Both the position numbers and the translations under genes were made by a program. Source: Roseiarcus fermentans (GTDB lineage Bacteria; Pseudomonadota; Alphaproteobacteria; Rhizobiales; Beijerinckiaceae). Taken from it: a stretch of 64,000 bases of DNA. The stretch spans positions 62,001 through 126,000 of the forward strand of contig NZ_QNRK01000020.1 of the NCBI RefSeq assembly GCF_003315135.1. Reading direction: 5' to 3'. The stretch's first letter is position 1. The number at the start of each line of letters is the position of its first letter. Positions 24,928 to 34,636 of this stretch are shown here, one piece after another. Below the pieces are notes generated by a model that had not been told where the DNA came from, did not search any database, and was given only the letters and a program-made list of their open reading frames with translations.

Positions 24928-26115
24928 TCAGGTCGATCCGACGTTGATGATGTCGCCGAACATTGTCCAACTTTGACCGTTGAAGCGCATGAGCCGCATG
25001 GACTCGATCGGACCGAAGTTCGTGTCGGACGTGCTCAGCGTGATGCCCGGCAACAGCATCGGGATGCGGACGTGGTCCATGTGCGTGGCGGCGTGCATGA
25101 TCGCCTCGCGGCCAGCGTTCGGTCCTGCCGCTTCGAGCACGTGCGCCATGGTCTGGGCCACGGCCCAGGCGTAGGACGTCATGGAGTCGTTCTGGTCGCC
25201 GTCGGGATACCACTTGCTCATGAACGAGCGCCAAGCCAGCATGTCGGGATTCGTCGCCCACTGCGGGTCGCTCGGGTCCATCAAATAGGTGGCCGAAATG
25301 ATGCCCTTGGAGGCGTCGAGCCCAGCGGGGGTCAACACGCCGCCGACCGAGACCGCGACGATGCTGAGGAAGCGCTGCGCGTCCCAACCGATCTCGTGGC
25401 TCTTCTTGATCGCCTGGGCGGCGAATTTCGACGTGGCCACGATTAGAAACACATTGGCGCCCGAGGCCTGCAAATTGATCACTTGCGAGTCCACGGTCGG
25501 ATCGGCGATCTCATAGAGCGCCGTCGCCGCGACCTGGTCACTCTTGTCGCCCAGGCCCTGCTTGAGACCGTTGAGGTAATCCTTGCCGAAGTCATCGTTC
25601 TGGTAGAGCACAGCGATCTTTGCGTGGTCGATGTTATCCCTTATGTACTTGCCATAGACCTTCCCCTCTGCAAAGTAACTGGGTTGCCAGGCGGTCGTCC
25701 AAGGAAAATTATGCGGGTCGTTAAATTTGCTGCTTGCCGACAGCACGAAAAGTTGCGGGATCTTGTTCGTGTTACAATATTTTCGGATAGCGAGGTTATT
25801 CGCTGTGCCGAATGTTTGGAACAGGATATCGACCTCGTCTTGCTCGACCAGGCGGCGGATCTGCTCAACGGTCTTGGGTGGCGAGTAGGCGTCGTCGTAG
25901 GAGATGAAGTCGATCTGCCGGCCGTGAATCCCGCCTTCAGCGTTGACCTTCTTGAAATAGGCCGCGAGGGTCTTGCCGCCCGTGCCGTAGGACGACGCGG
26001 GGCCCGAGTAGGCAAAGGTGTTGCCAATCTTGATGACCTCCGCGCCGAAAGCCGGAACCGTCGCCGCCGCGGTGAGCGCCGCCGCGTTGGCGAGAACTGA
26101 GCGTCGAGTGAACAT
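24928..26115 (-). CDS. branched-chain-amino-acid-type ABC substrate-binding protein
   Basis: The 395-residue periplasmic protein of the Leu/Ile/Val-binding (type I) family has a signal with a twin-arginine-like start (MFTRRSVLANAAALTAAATV). Two lobes follow, with typical blocks IKIGNTFAYSGPASSYG and IAVLYQNDDFGKDYLNGL. ATG 26115 is chosen because GGAGG lies 8 nt upstream. It feeds the adjacent LivHMGF-type transporter. Such systems carry aromatic acids, amides, urea or amino acids as well as branched-chain amino acids, so the ligand is open. Confidence 0.92.
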   Translation of the reverse strand: MFTRRSVLANAAALTAAATVPAFGAEVIKIGNTFAYSGPASSYGTGGKTLAAYFKKVNAEGGIHGRQIDFISYDDAYSPPKTVEQIRRLVEQDEVDILFQTFGTANNLAIRKYCNTNKIPQLFVLSASSKFNDPHNFPWTTAWQPSYFAEGKVYGKYIRDNIDHAKIAVLYQNDDFGKDYLNGLKQGLGDKSDQVAATALYEIADPTVDSQVINLQASGANVFLIVATSKFAAQAIKKSHEIGWDAQRFLSIVAVSVGGVLTPAGLDASKGIISATYLMDPSDPQWATNPDMLAWRSFMSKWYPDGDQNDSMTSYAWAVAQTMAHVLEAAGPNAGREAIMHAATHMDHVRIPMLLPGITLSTSDTNFGPIESMRLMRFNGQSWTMFGDIINVGST

Positions 26116-26154
26116 TGATATGACCTCCACGGGATGTATCTAACAGGCGCGCCT

Positions 26155-27180
26155 TCACAAGAGTCGTTTGAACCGGTCGACCGCGGCGCGGATCACGCCG
26201 TCCGCGCCCTGTGGGGCGAGATAGATGACGAGGATGAGCAACACGCCGTAGCAGGCGCCCGCGAGCCCCTTCGAGATCTCCTCCGCCACGTTGGGGATGA
26301 AGACCACGAAAACCGCGCCGATCAGCGCGCCGGGCAGCCACCCCACGCCCCCGATGACGAGCCCGACCAGCAACTGCACGGAAAGCGCGAACGTAAAGCT
26401 GTCGGGGGCGACAAACTGAATGACGATGGCGCCCAGGGAACCGGCCACGCCGGTGATCATCGCAGAGACGCCGAAGGCAGTGGCCTTATAGAGAGAAGTA
26501 TTGACCCCCATTGAGCTCGCCGCGATGGGGTTGTCGCGGATCGCCATGAATGCGCGCCCCGTGCGGCTGTGCACGATGTTGTGAACCAACCAGTATAGGA
26601 GCAGGCCGATAGCCAAAGTGAGAAAGTAGAGCCACTGATCAGAGTTCAATGGCAGTCCGAAGGGCGCGCCGGGCTTGGTGATGACGATGCCCTGCACGCC
26701 GCCGGTAAAGCCTTCGAAGGGCGAGAGCTTCAGCAGTTGCGGCGTTGTCACGGCGAGCGCGAAGGTCGCCAGCGCCAGATACACGCCTTCCAGTCTGAGC
26801 GCAGGAAGCCCGAACAGAAAGCCCGCCACGAAGCAGAGAGCCGCCGCGATTGGGAGGGTCCAAGCATAGTGCAGCCCGAACGTCTCCATCAGGATTGCGG
26901 CAGTGTAGGCTCCGAGCGCATAGAAGGCGCCGTGGCCGAGCGAGAACTGGCCGTTGACGCCAATCAGTAGGTTCAGTCCGAGGATGGCGATCGCGTAGAC
27001 CATCACCACCGTCGTCTGGAAGATGAAAAAGTTCTTTGAGATGAATGGCAAAGTCACCGCGACAAGCAGGAGTAGCCCGAAGAAGATCGTACGCGCCCCC
27101 ACCTTTGGTCTGGCCGCTGCGCCGGCCGGCCAGGGGGCGGAGGAACCCAAGTCGCTCATTTTTCCTTCCGAAGTCGACAT
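26155..27180 (-). CDS. livM: branched-chain-amino-acid-type ABC permease LivM
   Basis: The 341-residue inner-membrane permease has about nine to ten hydrophobic helices. The NGQFSLGHGAFYALGAY block and the long conserved cytoplasmic loop near IVHSRTGRAFMAIRDNPIAA are characteristic of LivM. It pairs with LivH, whose stop is one base before this start. The C-terminus is somewhat extended (VIRAAVDRFKRLL). The call is secure for family, not for substrate. Confidence 0.93.
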   Translation of the reverse strand: MSTSEGKMSDLGSSAPWPAGAAARPKVGARTIFFGLLLLVAVTLPFISKNFFIFQTTVVMVYAIAILGLNLLIGVNGQFSLGHGAFYALGAYTAAILMETFGLHYAWTLPIAAALCFVAGFLFGLPALRLEGVYLALATFALAVTTPQLLKLSPFEGFTGGVQGIVITKPGAPFGLPLNSDQWLYFLTLAIGLLLYWLVHNIVHSRTGRAFMAIRDNPIAASSMGVNTSLYKATAFGVSAMITGVAGSLGAIVIQFVAPDSFTFALSVQLLVGLVIGGVGWLPGALIGAVFVVFIPNVAEEISKGLAGACYGVLLILVIYLAPQGADGVIRAAVDRFKRLL

Positions 27181-27181
27181 G

Positions 27182-28060
27182 TCAGACCCTCTGCACCGTG
27201 CGCCGGCCGAGCAAACCGGCGGGCTTGACCAAGAGCACTGCGACGATCAGAAAGAGCGCTATGGACAGCTTCAGCTCGCCGCCGATGACGGGGATGTATG
27301 TGCCGGCGAGGTTCTCCACGATGCCGACGATGAAGCCTCCGAGCACCGCGCCCAGGGGGCTGGACAACCCGCCAAGCACCGCTCCGGCGAAGCCATACAG
27401 CAGGATCGACAGCATCATGTTTGGCTCCAGGAACACCACCGGCGCGATCAGCAGGCCCGCGAGCGCGCCGATGGCCGAGGCCATGCCCCAGCCGAGCCCG
27501 TTCATGAGACTGACACGCACGCCGACCAACCGAGCGCTTTCCGGGTTTACCGACGCCGCCCGCATGGAGAGGCCCACTCGGGTGAAGCGAAAGAACGCCC
27601 AGAGCAAGCTCAGCACGATCATGGTGACGACCAACATGCCCGCCTGGTGCTTGCCGATCGGCGCGCCCGGGTATAGCGCCCCTTCGCCGAAGGGCGAGGG
27701 GACCGGCTTGATCGTGAAGCCCCAGATGAAGCCGGCGGCCGAGTTGAAGATGGCGAAGAGCGCGATGAAGATCACGACGTGCGATAGGACAGGCGCGTTC
27801 TCGATCGGCCTCACCACGATCCGCTCGATCGCCAAGCCGCCGGCGAAGCTGATCGCCATGACGAGCGGGAAGACAGCCCAGTAGGGGGCGCCCCAGGCGA
27901 GGAGCTGCCAACCAAGGTAGGTGGAGAACATCGCCATCTCGCCCTGGGCGAAGTTCAGGTGGTGGATGGCTTGGTAAATCATCACGACGGCGAGCGCCAT
28001 GCAGGCGTATATGCCCCCAGTGGCGAAGCCGGCGATGACCTGGTGAATGAAAAGATCCAA
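27182..28060 (-). CDS. livH: branched-chain-amino-acid-type ABC permease LivH
   Basis: The 292-residue permease has about eight membrane helices and the LivH hallmarks ATGGIYACMALAVVMIY near the N-terminus and GFAGAVLGGLSSPLGAVLGG in the cytoplasmic coupling loop. It forms the membrane channel with LivM and is energised by the LivF/LivG ATPases encoded immediately upstream. Confidence 0.93.
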   Translation of the reverse strand: MDLFIHQVIAGFATGGIYACMALAVVMIYQAIHHLNFAQGEMAMFSTYLGWQLLAWGAPYWAVFPLVMAISFAGGLAIERIVVRPIENAPVLSHVVIFIALFAIFNSAAGFIWGFTIKPVPSPFGEGALYPGAPIGKHQAGMLVVTMIVLSLLWAFFRFTRVGLSMRAASVNPESARLVGVRVSLMNGLGWGMASAIGALAGLLIAPVVFLEPNMMLSILLYGFAGAVLGGLSSPLGAVLGGFIVGIVENLAGTYIPVIGGELKLSIALFLIVAVLLVKPAGLLGRRTVQRV

Positions 28061-28070
28061 GCGCGGCTCC

Positions 28071-28784
28071 TCAATACCCGAGATAAGAGGCGCGGACGCC
28101 TTCGTCTTCGCGGATGATCTTCGCCTCTCCGGACATGACGATTGAGCCCGTTTCGATCAGATAGGCTTGGTCGGCGAATCGAAGAGCAAGCGAAGCGTTC
28201 TGCTCCACGATCAGCATCGACACTCCGCTCTCGCGCTTCACCTCGGCGAGGATCTCGAAGATGTGCTTGGTGATCATGGGCGCGAGGCCGAACGACGGCT
28301 CGTCAAGCAGCATCAGCTTGGGGCGCAGCATTAGGGCCCGGGCGATGGCGAGCATCTGCTGCTCGCCACCCGAAAGCGTGCCCGCTTGCTGGCTCCGCCG
28401 CTCCTTGAGACGCGGAAAAATGCTGTAGCAACGTTCGATGTCGAGCGAGATATCCCTGCCGTTGGGCCGGGTCATCGCGCCAAGGTGGAGGTTCTCCTCC
28501 GTGGTGAGCGTGGCGAAGGTGCCGCGCCCTTCGGGCACCTGAGCGATGCCAAGGCGCACAATCGATTCCGTAGGCATGCGCTCGATACGCTTTCCGGCGA
28601 ACCTGATCTCGCCGCGGCGGCGCACAGTCCCGCAGATGGCGCGCAGCGTAGTGGTCTTGCCCGCGCCATTGGCGCCGAGCAGGGCGGTCACGCCGCCCTC
28701 GGCCACTTCGAAATCGAGCCCTCGCAGGACCGTCCGGTCGCCGTAAGAGGCCTCGAGTCCTCTGACCTCTAGAATTGCGCTCAT
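28071..28784 (-). CDS. livF: ABC transporter ATPase LivF
   Basis: The 237-residue ATPase has Walker A GANGAGKTTTLRAI, signature LSGGEQQMLAIARALM and Walker B LMLLDEPSFGLAP, with the SFGLAP form typical of LivF. It starts within the last codons of livG (4-bp ATGA overlap), so the two subunits are made together. Confidence 0.94.
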   Translation of the reverse strand: MSAILEVRGLEASYGDRTVLRGLDFEVAEGGVTALLGANGAGKTTTLRAICGTVRRRGEIRFAGKRIERMPTESIVRLGIAQVPEGRGTFATLTTEENLHLGAMTRPNGRDISLDIERCYSIFPRLKERRSQQAGTLSGGEQQMLAIARALMLRPKLMLLDEPSFGLAPMITKHIFEILAEVKRESGVSMLIVEQNASLALRFADQAYLIETGSIVMSGEAKIIREDEGVRASYLGY

Positions 28785-29587
28785 TCGTCCCCTCCGCCAA
28801 GATACGCAGAGATGACTTCGGGGTGCTTCTGCATCTCCTCGGGAGTGCCCTCGGCGATCTTGCGGCCGAAGTTGAGCACCACGACGCGATCCGAGACGGA
28901 CATGACCAGGCCCATGTGATGCTCCACCAGCAGTACGGTGACGTCGCCCTCGTCGCGCACTTTGAGGATCAAACCGCCGAGCTCCTGCACTTCATCGTGG
29001 TTGAGGCCGCCGGCCGGCTCGTCCAGCAGCAGCAGCTTGGGCTTGGCGGCCATGGCGCGAGCCAATTCGACGCGCTTCTGCCAACCGAAGGGCAGTCCGG
29101 CGACAAGACGGTCGGCGACCTCGCCAAGCTCCAGCCAGTCGATCAACTCCTGCGCGGCCCGGTCGATCTCGCGTTCGCTCCGACGCGCGGAAGGTAGGCG
29201 CAGGGCGTCGGAGGCGACGTTGGAGCGCGAGGCGGAATGCGCGCCGACACGAACATTGTCGCGCACCGTGAGATTATGGAACGAGGCGACGTTCTGGAAC
29301 GTCCGCCCGATGCCCATTCCGGCCATTTTGTGAGCGGGCTGGCGAAGGATCGTCCGGCCCAGCAAACGGATGTCGCCGGAGGACGGCGTATAGAGGCGCG
29401 ACAGGCAATTGAAGAGCGTCGTCTTGCCCGCGCCGTTGGGTCCAATCAGACCGAGAATTGCGCCCGCACGGATGTCGAAGCTCACGCCGTCGAGCGCCAG
29501 TACGCCCCCGAAGCGGACGGTAACGTCGCGAACTTCAATGACAGGCTGTCCGGCGTCGGCGCGTATGTCGTCCGCAGCGGCGCTCAT
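28781..29587 (-). CDS. livG: ABC transporter ATPase LivG
   Basis: The 268-residue ATPase has Walker A GPNGAGKTTLFNCL, a Q-loop region containing GIGRTFQNVASFHNLTV, signature-like LPFGWQKRVELARAMA and Walker B LLLLDEPAGGLN. The LPFG variant of the signature and the AGGLN ending are LivG traits. ATG 29587 is taken as the start; an in-frame ATG 12 bp upstream is possible. It is the first gene of the operon livGFHM-SBP-NMO-NTF2-amidase. Confidence 0.92.
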   Translation of the reverse strand: MSAAADDIRADAGQPVIEVRDVTVRFGGVLALDGVSFDIRAGAILGLIGPNGAGKTTLFNCLSRLYTPSSGDIRLLGRTILRQPAHKMAGMGIGRTFQNVASFHNLTVRDNVRVGAHSASRSNVASDALRLPSARRSEREIDRAAQELIDWLELGEVADRLVAGLPFGWQKRVELARAMAAKPKLLLLDEPAGGLNHDEVQELGGLILKVRDEGDVTVLLVEHHMGLVMSVSDRVVVLNFGRKIAEGTPEEMQKHPEVISAYLGGGDE

Positions 29588-30036
29588 GCGCGAGCGCATT
29601 CCCTTAGGGTCTGCCCAGCCCATCGCGCCGTCTCGGCGGCGCGCATGCATTTCAAGACCACGATGTCCTCCTTGCGGTCGCGCCGAGGCCTGGCATCGTG
29701 CGCCAGGCCGGGCGCCAGTGGGCGATTGGTCATCCAAAACGCTACCCTCTCGCGCACATTTTTTCGATACTGAATGACATTTATATTTCTTTGCATACCA
29801 AGCAGGATTTGAAAAGGCCCGTGGACGAGAATCGCGGCGCGGCCCCGTGCGGTCACGCGCGTGCCGCCGATTGCGTCTGTGGGATGAGATGGGCCAAGGT
29901 CGGGTCTCAGTCGCGTCGATGAGAAACGCGCCTGGCGGAACCATAGCTTGGGCGCGATCATTCCGCCTTCAGGCAAAGCTCAGGCGCGCTCGACAGCCGT
30001 TCTTTGGTTCACGGGGGCGGACTGAGGACGCCCGCG
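29588..30036. other. 449-bp intergenic region with a likely liv-operon promoter
   Basis: Between livG and the end of iclR. An AT-rich patch at about 29755-29815 carries TGAATGACA (29771-29779), matching the half-site at 13025, and lies about 180 bp upstream of livG. It is the likely promoter/operator region. No credible gene is present; ORFs here are short and lack domains. Confidence 0.5.
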
Positions 30037-30888
30037 TCATTGGGCGGGTCTCCGCCCTCTCGGGACCGCGCGTCCTGCCGCGATGCGGCGTTCGGACTGC
30101 CGGACGCCGCGAGACACTCCGAACAGCGACTCGCTGATCCAATCAGCCGAATCGCGGAGATCCGCGGCGAGCCGTTCGATATCGCGTTTTGGCAGCTGCC
30201 CGGCGATATTGATTCCGCTGACGCCCAGTCGCGGCTTGCCTGAAGGATCGGTGATGACTGCGGCGGCGATCTCGAGCCCAACGAAAAGGTGACCGAAATC
30301 ATAGGCGAAGCCGTCCTGCTTCGCGCGCTCGACATCTTCGGCATAGGCCTCGAAGGCAGGTGGAGACTGCCAATTCAGCGCGTCGAATCGCTGTTTTAAC
30401 TCGCTCCGCGGCAGGTTCCGCAGCGCTGCATAACAGCGACCGATAGCGCCGACATAGGTCGGGAGGCGCGATCCGTGCGAGATGTCCACGCGCACTGTCC
30501 GTGCCGACGAGACGCGATCGATCAGCAGGATTCGCTCGCTGTCCGTAATCTGCCAAAGACAGATAAGACTCTTGTGCTCGCCGGAGAGGCGCTGCAACTC
30601 GGGCCGAATGAGGTTTGCCTGATCCGCGCCGAGCAGCGGCAGCGAGAACTCCAGCACCCCCAATCCGATCCGGTAGGTCTTGGCCTCGGGGTCGAAATCG
30701 ACCAACCGCTCGCTCGCAAGCGTTCGCAAGATGTTGAAGCATGTGCTCACGCTCACGCCGGTTTCACGAGCGATGGTGGTGACGCCTGCCGATTCCCCTC
30801 GCTGAGTGAGCGACCTGAGGATTGCGATCGCGTTGGCGACGGCTCCGACGATCTTTAGGGAGGGGTCTTGATCAGCGGCCGCGCTCAT
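30037..30888 (-). CDS. IclR-family transcriptional regulator
   Basis: The 283-residue regulator has an N-terminal winged helix (about residues 12-75, ITALRSL-type AIAILRSLTQRGESAGVTTI, with GVSVSTCFNILRTL as recognition helix) and a C-terminal effector domain of the IclR/GAF type (HGSRLPTYVGAIGRCYAAL). ATG 30888 is chosen by family alignment. It lies between the liv operon and a NylB-like hydrolase gene, so it is the best candidate regulator of the catabolic island. Whether it activates or represses is unknown. Confidence 0.93.
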   Translation of the reverse strand: MSAAADQDPSLKIVGAVANAIAILRSLTQRGESAGVTTIARETGVSVSTCFNILRTLASERLVDFDPEAKTYRIGLGVLEFSLPLLGADQANLIRPELQRLSGEHKSLICLWQITDSERILLIDRVSSARTVRVDISHGSRLPTYVGAIGRCYAALRNLPRSELKQRFDALNWQSPPAFEAYAEDVERAKQDGFAYDFGHLFVGLEIAAAVITDPSGKPRLGVSGINIAGQLPKRDIERLAADLRDSADWISESLFGVSRGVRQSERRIAAGRAVPRGRRPAQ

Positions 30889-31080
30889 GTATGAATGGCT
30901 TTCAGGATTGTGAATGTCGCTCCCTATAGAGAATGCCATACACGACCGGGGTCGCGATCGGAAGGGGCTACGTCGCGGGCGAGGCGGTTCGCGCGGGCGC
31001 AGCGGCAAGCCTCCCGGCGATCGTGACCTCGCACCGAACATAAGACCATTGGCGGCGCAAACGAAGTGAGATCGTCGAGA

Positions 31081-32244
31081 ATGTCGAAGGCCTCGTCTGT
31101 GACACATATGGGAACGCTTGGGCTGTTCACAGGCATCCCGCAGTACGAAAATTTCTGCCGCCTGAAGGACATGATGAACTCCCGAGAAATGGCGGCGGCG
31201 AAGCGGCCCCATCAGTTTCGAGAGGGCGTCCGGATGGTGCTTCCTGCGGAGTATGAATTCGAGGGGCGGAGGCGAAGGCTCGCGAATTTGATTGAAGATA
31301 CGCACACATCCGCGCTTTTCGTGCTCCAGGATGGCGAGGTTCGTTTCGAACGGTACTGGCTTACTGGCGGCCGAGACGTCCATTGGATTTCGTTCTCTGT
31401 CGCCAAGAGTTTCGTCTCCGCTTTGGTCGGGATCGCGATCTCCGAAGGCTTCATTTCCAGCATCGAAGAGCCGATCACGGCATATCTCCCGATCCTGGTC
31501 GGATCCGGCTATGAAGACGTTCGCATCAAGGATGTGATGCAGATGTCGTCTGGCGCGCGATGGAACGAGGACTACAGCGACCCGACATCTGAGATCTTCA
31601 AGATGAGGGCGGCGCTGCTTCCCGGAGGATCTCTGGATGAGTTCTTGAAGAGCGTGGTCGGTGACACGAAGCCCGGTACAATGTGCCGATATGCGTCCGC
31701 TGACACTCAAGCTCTCGGACTTCTTATTACAGAGACGACGGGATGCTCGCTTTCCGAATATATGCAAAAGAAGTTGTGTGAACCGCTCGGTATGGAATCG
31801 CCTGGATATTGGTTGCTGGATGGACGCGGCCGCGAAATGGCTTATGCGGGCCTCAACTTAACGGCTCGCGATTTTGCAAAGATTGGAGAGCTTTATCGCA
31901 ACAAGGGCGTTTGGGAGGAGCGGCAGGTTGTTCCAGCGGAGTGGGTCGCTGCGTCGACCAAGGCGGACGCGCCTCACCTCGCGCCCGGTCGACCGGTGGT
32001 TGGCGATCACACAATGCCGATGGGCTATGGATATCAATGGTGGCTTCCCGACGGAGACGAAGGAGAATTCAGCGGCATAGGCATCTACAATCAGTTCGTC
32101 TACGTCGATCCATCGCGTCGCGTCGTCATCGTGAAACTCTCGGCCAATCCCCTCTTCGGCACGTCGGGCGGCGAGAAAACTCAAAGGGATGTCGAAAATA
32201 TAGAGGCGTTGCGGGCCATCGCCAGGAGCTTAGACCGTCAATAG
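31081..32244 (+). CDS. class-C beta-lactamase-fold serine hydrolase, NylB-like
   Basis: The 387-residue protein has the Ser-x-x-Lys motif SVAK near residues 106-109 and the catalytic Tyr near 204 in YASADTQ. The spacing matches 6-aminohexanoate-dimer hydrolase (Ser112, Lys115, Tyr215). Other shared blocks are WNEDYSDPTSEI, LTARDFAKIGELY and SGIGIYNQFVYVDPSRRVVIVKLS. It hydrolyses an amide or ester bond and has no signal peptide. An in-frame GTG at 31066 is an alternative start. It is divergent from iclR. Esterase activity is equally possible. Confidence 0.88.
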   Translation: MSKASSVTHMGTLGLFTGIPQYENFCRLKDMMNSREMAAAKRPHQFREGVRMVLPAEYEFEGRRRRLANLIEDTHTSALFVLQDGEVRFERYWLTGGRDVHWISFSVAKSFVSALVGIAISEGFISSIEEPITAYLPILVGSGYEDVRIKDVMQMSSGARWNEDYSDPTSEIFKMRAALLPGGSLDEFLKSVVGDTKPGTMCRYASADTQALGLLITETTGCSLSEYMQKKLCEPLGMESPGYWLLDGRGREMAYAGLNLTARDFAKIGELYRNKGVWEERQVVPAEWVAASTKADAPHLAPGRPVVGDHTMPMGYGYQWWLPDGDEGEFSGIGIYNQFVYVDPSRRVVIVKLSANPLFGTSGGEKTQRDVENIEALRAIARSLDRQ

Positions 32245-32356
32245 AAGCGCCAATGGCGAGATCTACGACGACTCGTCTCCGCTGTCGTAGGACGGCAGGA
32301 AGAGTTCTGAACTGTCACTTGAGGCGATTTATCGCGCATCTTGAAGGAAGACTGAG

Positions 32357-34636
32357 ATGGACGAAATCTCGCCGAACAAGCGGCGATGGCGCCGTTTCGA
32401 GGAGTGGGACCTACGTCCCCTCAGGCTGGACAGTTTCGCGGAGGAGAATCCCGAAGACGGATTTTCTGTGTTCAGCAGCCCCTACGATCCGAAACCGAGC
32501 TTACGGCTGGCCGCGGATGGCGCCGTGCTGGAGATGGACGGCCGCGCCGCGACCGATTTCGACGTTCTCGACGCCTTCATTGCCCGCCATCATATCGACC
32601 CCGAGGTCGCGGGTGAGGCGATGGAGATGGACAGCGCACGGATCGCGCGGATGCTCGTGGATGTGAACGTGCCTCGGCCCCGACTGGAACGCCTCGCTCG
32701 GGGGATGACGCCGGCGAAGCTGACGGAAGTGCTCGGACTTCTGAATGCCCTGGAGACGACGTTCGCCTATTCCAAGATGCGCCAGCGCAACAGCCCCGGC
32801 AATCAGGCGCACGTCACCAACGCGAAGGACGATCCGCTGCAACTCGCCGCCGACGCGGCGGTCGCGGTCGGGCTCGGGTTTGACGAAATTGAAACGACAA
32901 TGCGGGTGGCGGGCAATTCCTGGTCCAACGCGCTCGCATGTACGGTCGGAGCCGCTGTCGGCCGAGGAAGCACGCTGTTCCAGTGCTCCATCGAGGAGGC
33001 GGAAGAACTGAAGATCGGCCTTGCGGGTTTGGCGACCTATGCCGAGACAGTCTCCGTTTATGGCACGGAAGAATCCTTTGTCGACGGCGATGACACGCCG
33101 TGGTCGAAAACCTTTCTGACCGCCGCCTACGCCTCACGGGGAATCAAGGCCCGCTGCACGTCGGGCGCATCAGCCGAGCTCCTCATGGGGTATCACGAGA
33201 GACGTTCGGTGCTGTATCTCGAGGCGCGTTGCCTCTGCCTGCAGCGGGCGATGGGCGTTCAGGGAACGCAAAATGGCGGGATCGACGGCGCGCCGCTGAC
33301 CGCGTCCATGCCCGCGGGCGTCCATGAACTTCTGGCCGAGAACCTATTGGCCGTATGGCTAGGTTTGGAGTGCGCCTCAGGCAATGACACCCGGATTTCG
33401 GAATCCGAAATCCGGGTCGGAGCGAAGATCACGCCCTATCTGCTGGCCGGCTCCGATCTGATCACGTCGGGTTTCGGTTCGGTGAAGGCGTATGACAATT
33501 CGTTCAATCCGTCCTTGTTCAACGGCGAGGAGCTCGAGGACTACCTAGTCCTGCAGCGCGACTTCCAGGTCGACGGCGGCCTGACGCCGCTCGCGGAAGA
33601 GGAAGCGCTCCGGCTGCGGCGTCAGGCCGTGGAGGCGCTGGCCGACGTTCTGGATGAGTTGGGGCTTGCCCGCGCCGACGCCGATATGAAGGAGAGTGTG
33701 ATCTACGCCTCCGGCTCGAAAGAAACCCTGACGTTTTCGCCCGTCAAGACCTCGGAAATCAGCCGAAACATCGCGTCGCGCGGGCTGACCGCTCTCGACG
33801 TCATTCGAGCCCTTGCGACCAGGGGCCATGAGCACGTGGCGAAGAATGTGCTGCTGATGCTGAAACAGCGCGTCAGCGGCGACTACCTGCAAACCTCGGC
33901 TGTGATCCGGGGGGGCAAAGTCATCAGCGCCGTGAATGATCCAAACAGCTATTCCGGGCCCGGAACGGGCTATCGTATGAGTTCCGACAAATGGAACCGC
34001 GTCAAATCGGTGCGCGGGACGATCAACCGAGAACAGGTCTTGGCGGCGGAAGGCGGCCGAAATCAGTCCTCGGACGCCCCCAGGCTCCATGGAATCGGGC
34101 GCGCGGAGCAAGGTCGCGATCCGCATGAGGTCGTCATCGGCATCAGCCCCGCCTTCGGAGAGCGCCTGCATCGAACAACCGCGGGCCACGCGGTTACGGA
34201 TGTCCTGGATGCGCTTCATGCCGGAATTCTTTCCGGCGGCGGTCTGCCGAGGATCGTGCGCATTCTGCACACGGCCGATACCTCGTTTCTTGGCCTGACG
34301 GCGGCCCGTCTTTCCGGATCAGGTTACGGCATCGGGATTCAGGCGAAGGGCACGGCGGTCATCCATCAACGCGACAAGCTGCCTCATATGAATCTCGAGC
34401 TCTTCTCCAATGCTCCCCTCGTCACGCTCAAGCAGTACAGACAGATGGGAGCGAACGCGGCCCGCATGACCTGGGGCGAGCTCCCGGACCCGGTGATTGT
34501 GGTCAATGATGGTCAGGCCCTGGGAGCTCGGTTCCACACGCGGGTGGCGCTGCTCCACGCCATCGAGACGAAGATGACGGCGCCCGGCGCAGAGCCGGTC
34601 GATCAGTACTTCGCGACTCGGGAGCACAACGCGTGA
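32357..34636 (+). CDS. B12-dependent diol/glycerol dehydratase, fused large and medium subunits
   Basis: The 759-residue protein fuses two subunits normally made separately. Residues about 1-575 match the large subunit (DhaB1/PduC), with KDDPLQLAADAA, TISVYGTE-like TVSVYGTEESF, FVDGDDTPWSK and ASRGIKARCTSGASAE. Residues about 580-759 match the medium subunit (SPAFGERLHRTTAGHAVTDV). The enzyme converts a 1,2-diol or glycerol to an aldehyde with adenosylcobalamin. The small subunit follows with a GTGA overlap. No reactivating factor and no microcompartment genes are present nearby. Confidence 0.93.
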   Translation: MDEISPNKRRWRRFEEWDLRPLRLDSFAEENPEDGFSVFSSPYDPKPSLRLAADGAVLEMDGRAATDFDVLDAFIARHHIDPEVAGEAMEMDSARIARMLVDVNVPRPRLERLARGMTPAKLTEVLGLLNALETTFAYSKMRQRNSPGNQAHVTNAKDDPLQLAADAAVAVGLGFDEIETTMRVAGNSWSNALACTVGAAVGRGSTLFQCSIEEAEELKIGLAGLATYAETVSVYGTEESFVDGDDTPWSKTFLTAAYASRGIKARCTSGASAELLMGYHERRSVLYLEARCLCLQRAMGVQGTQNGGIDGAPLTASMPAGVHELLAENLLAVWLGLECASGNDTRISESEIRVGAKITPYLLAGSDLITSGFGSVKAYDNSFNPSLFNGEELEDYLVLQRDFQVDGGLTPLAEEEALRLRRQAVEALADVLDELGLARADADMKESVIYASGSKETLTFSPVKTSEISRNIASRGLTALDVIRALATRGHEHVAKNVLLMLKQRVSGDYLQTSAVIRGGKVISAVNDPNSYSGPGTGYRMSSDKWNRVKSVRGTINREQVLAAEGGRNQSSDAPRLHGIGRAEQGRDPHEVVIGISPAFGERLHRTTAGHAVTDVLDALHAGILSGGGLPRIVRILHTADTSFLGLTAARLSGSGYGIGIQAKGTAVIHQRDKLPHMNLELFSNAPLVTLKQYRQMGANAARMTWGELPDPVIVVNDGQALGARFHTRVALLHAIETKMTAPGAEPVDQYFATREHNA

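Noticed and set aside
30889-31767. Long N-terminal extension of the IclR protein
   Set aside because: It overlaps the divergent NylB-like gene and is not IclR-like; the family start is 30888.
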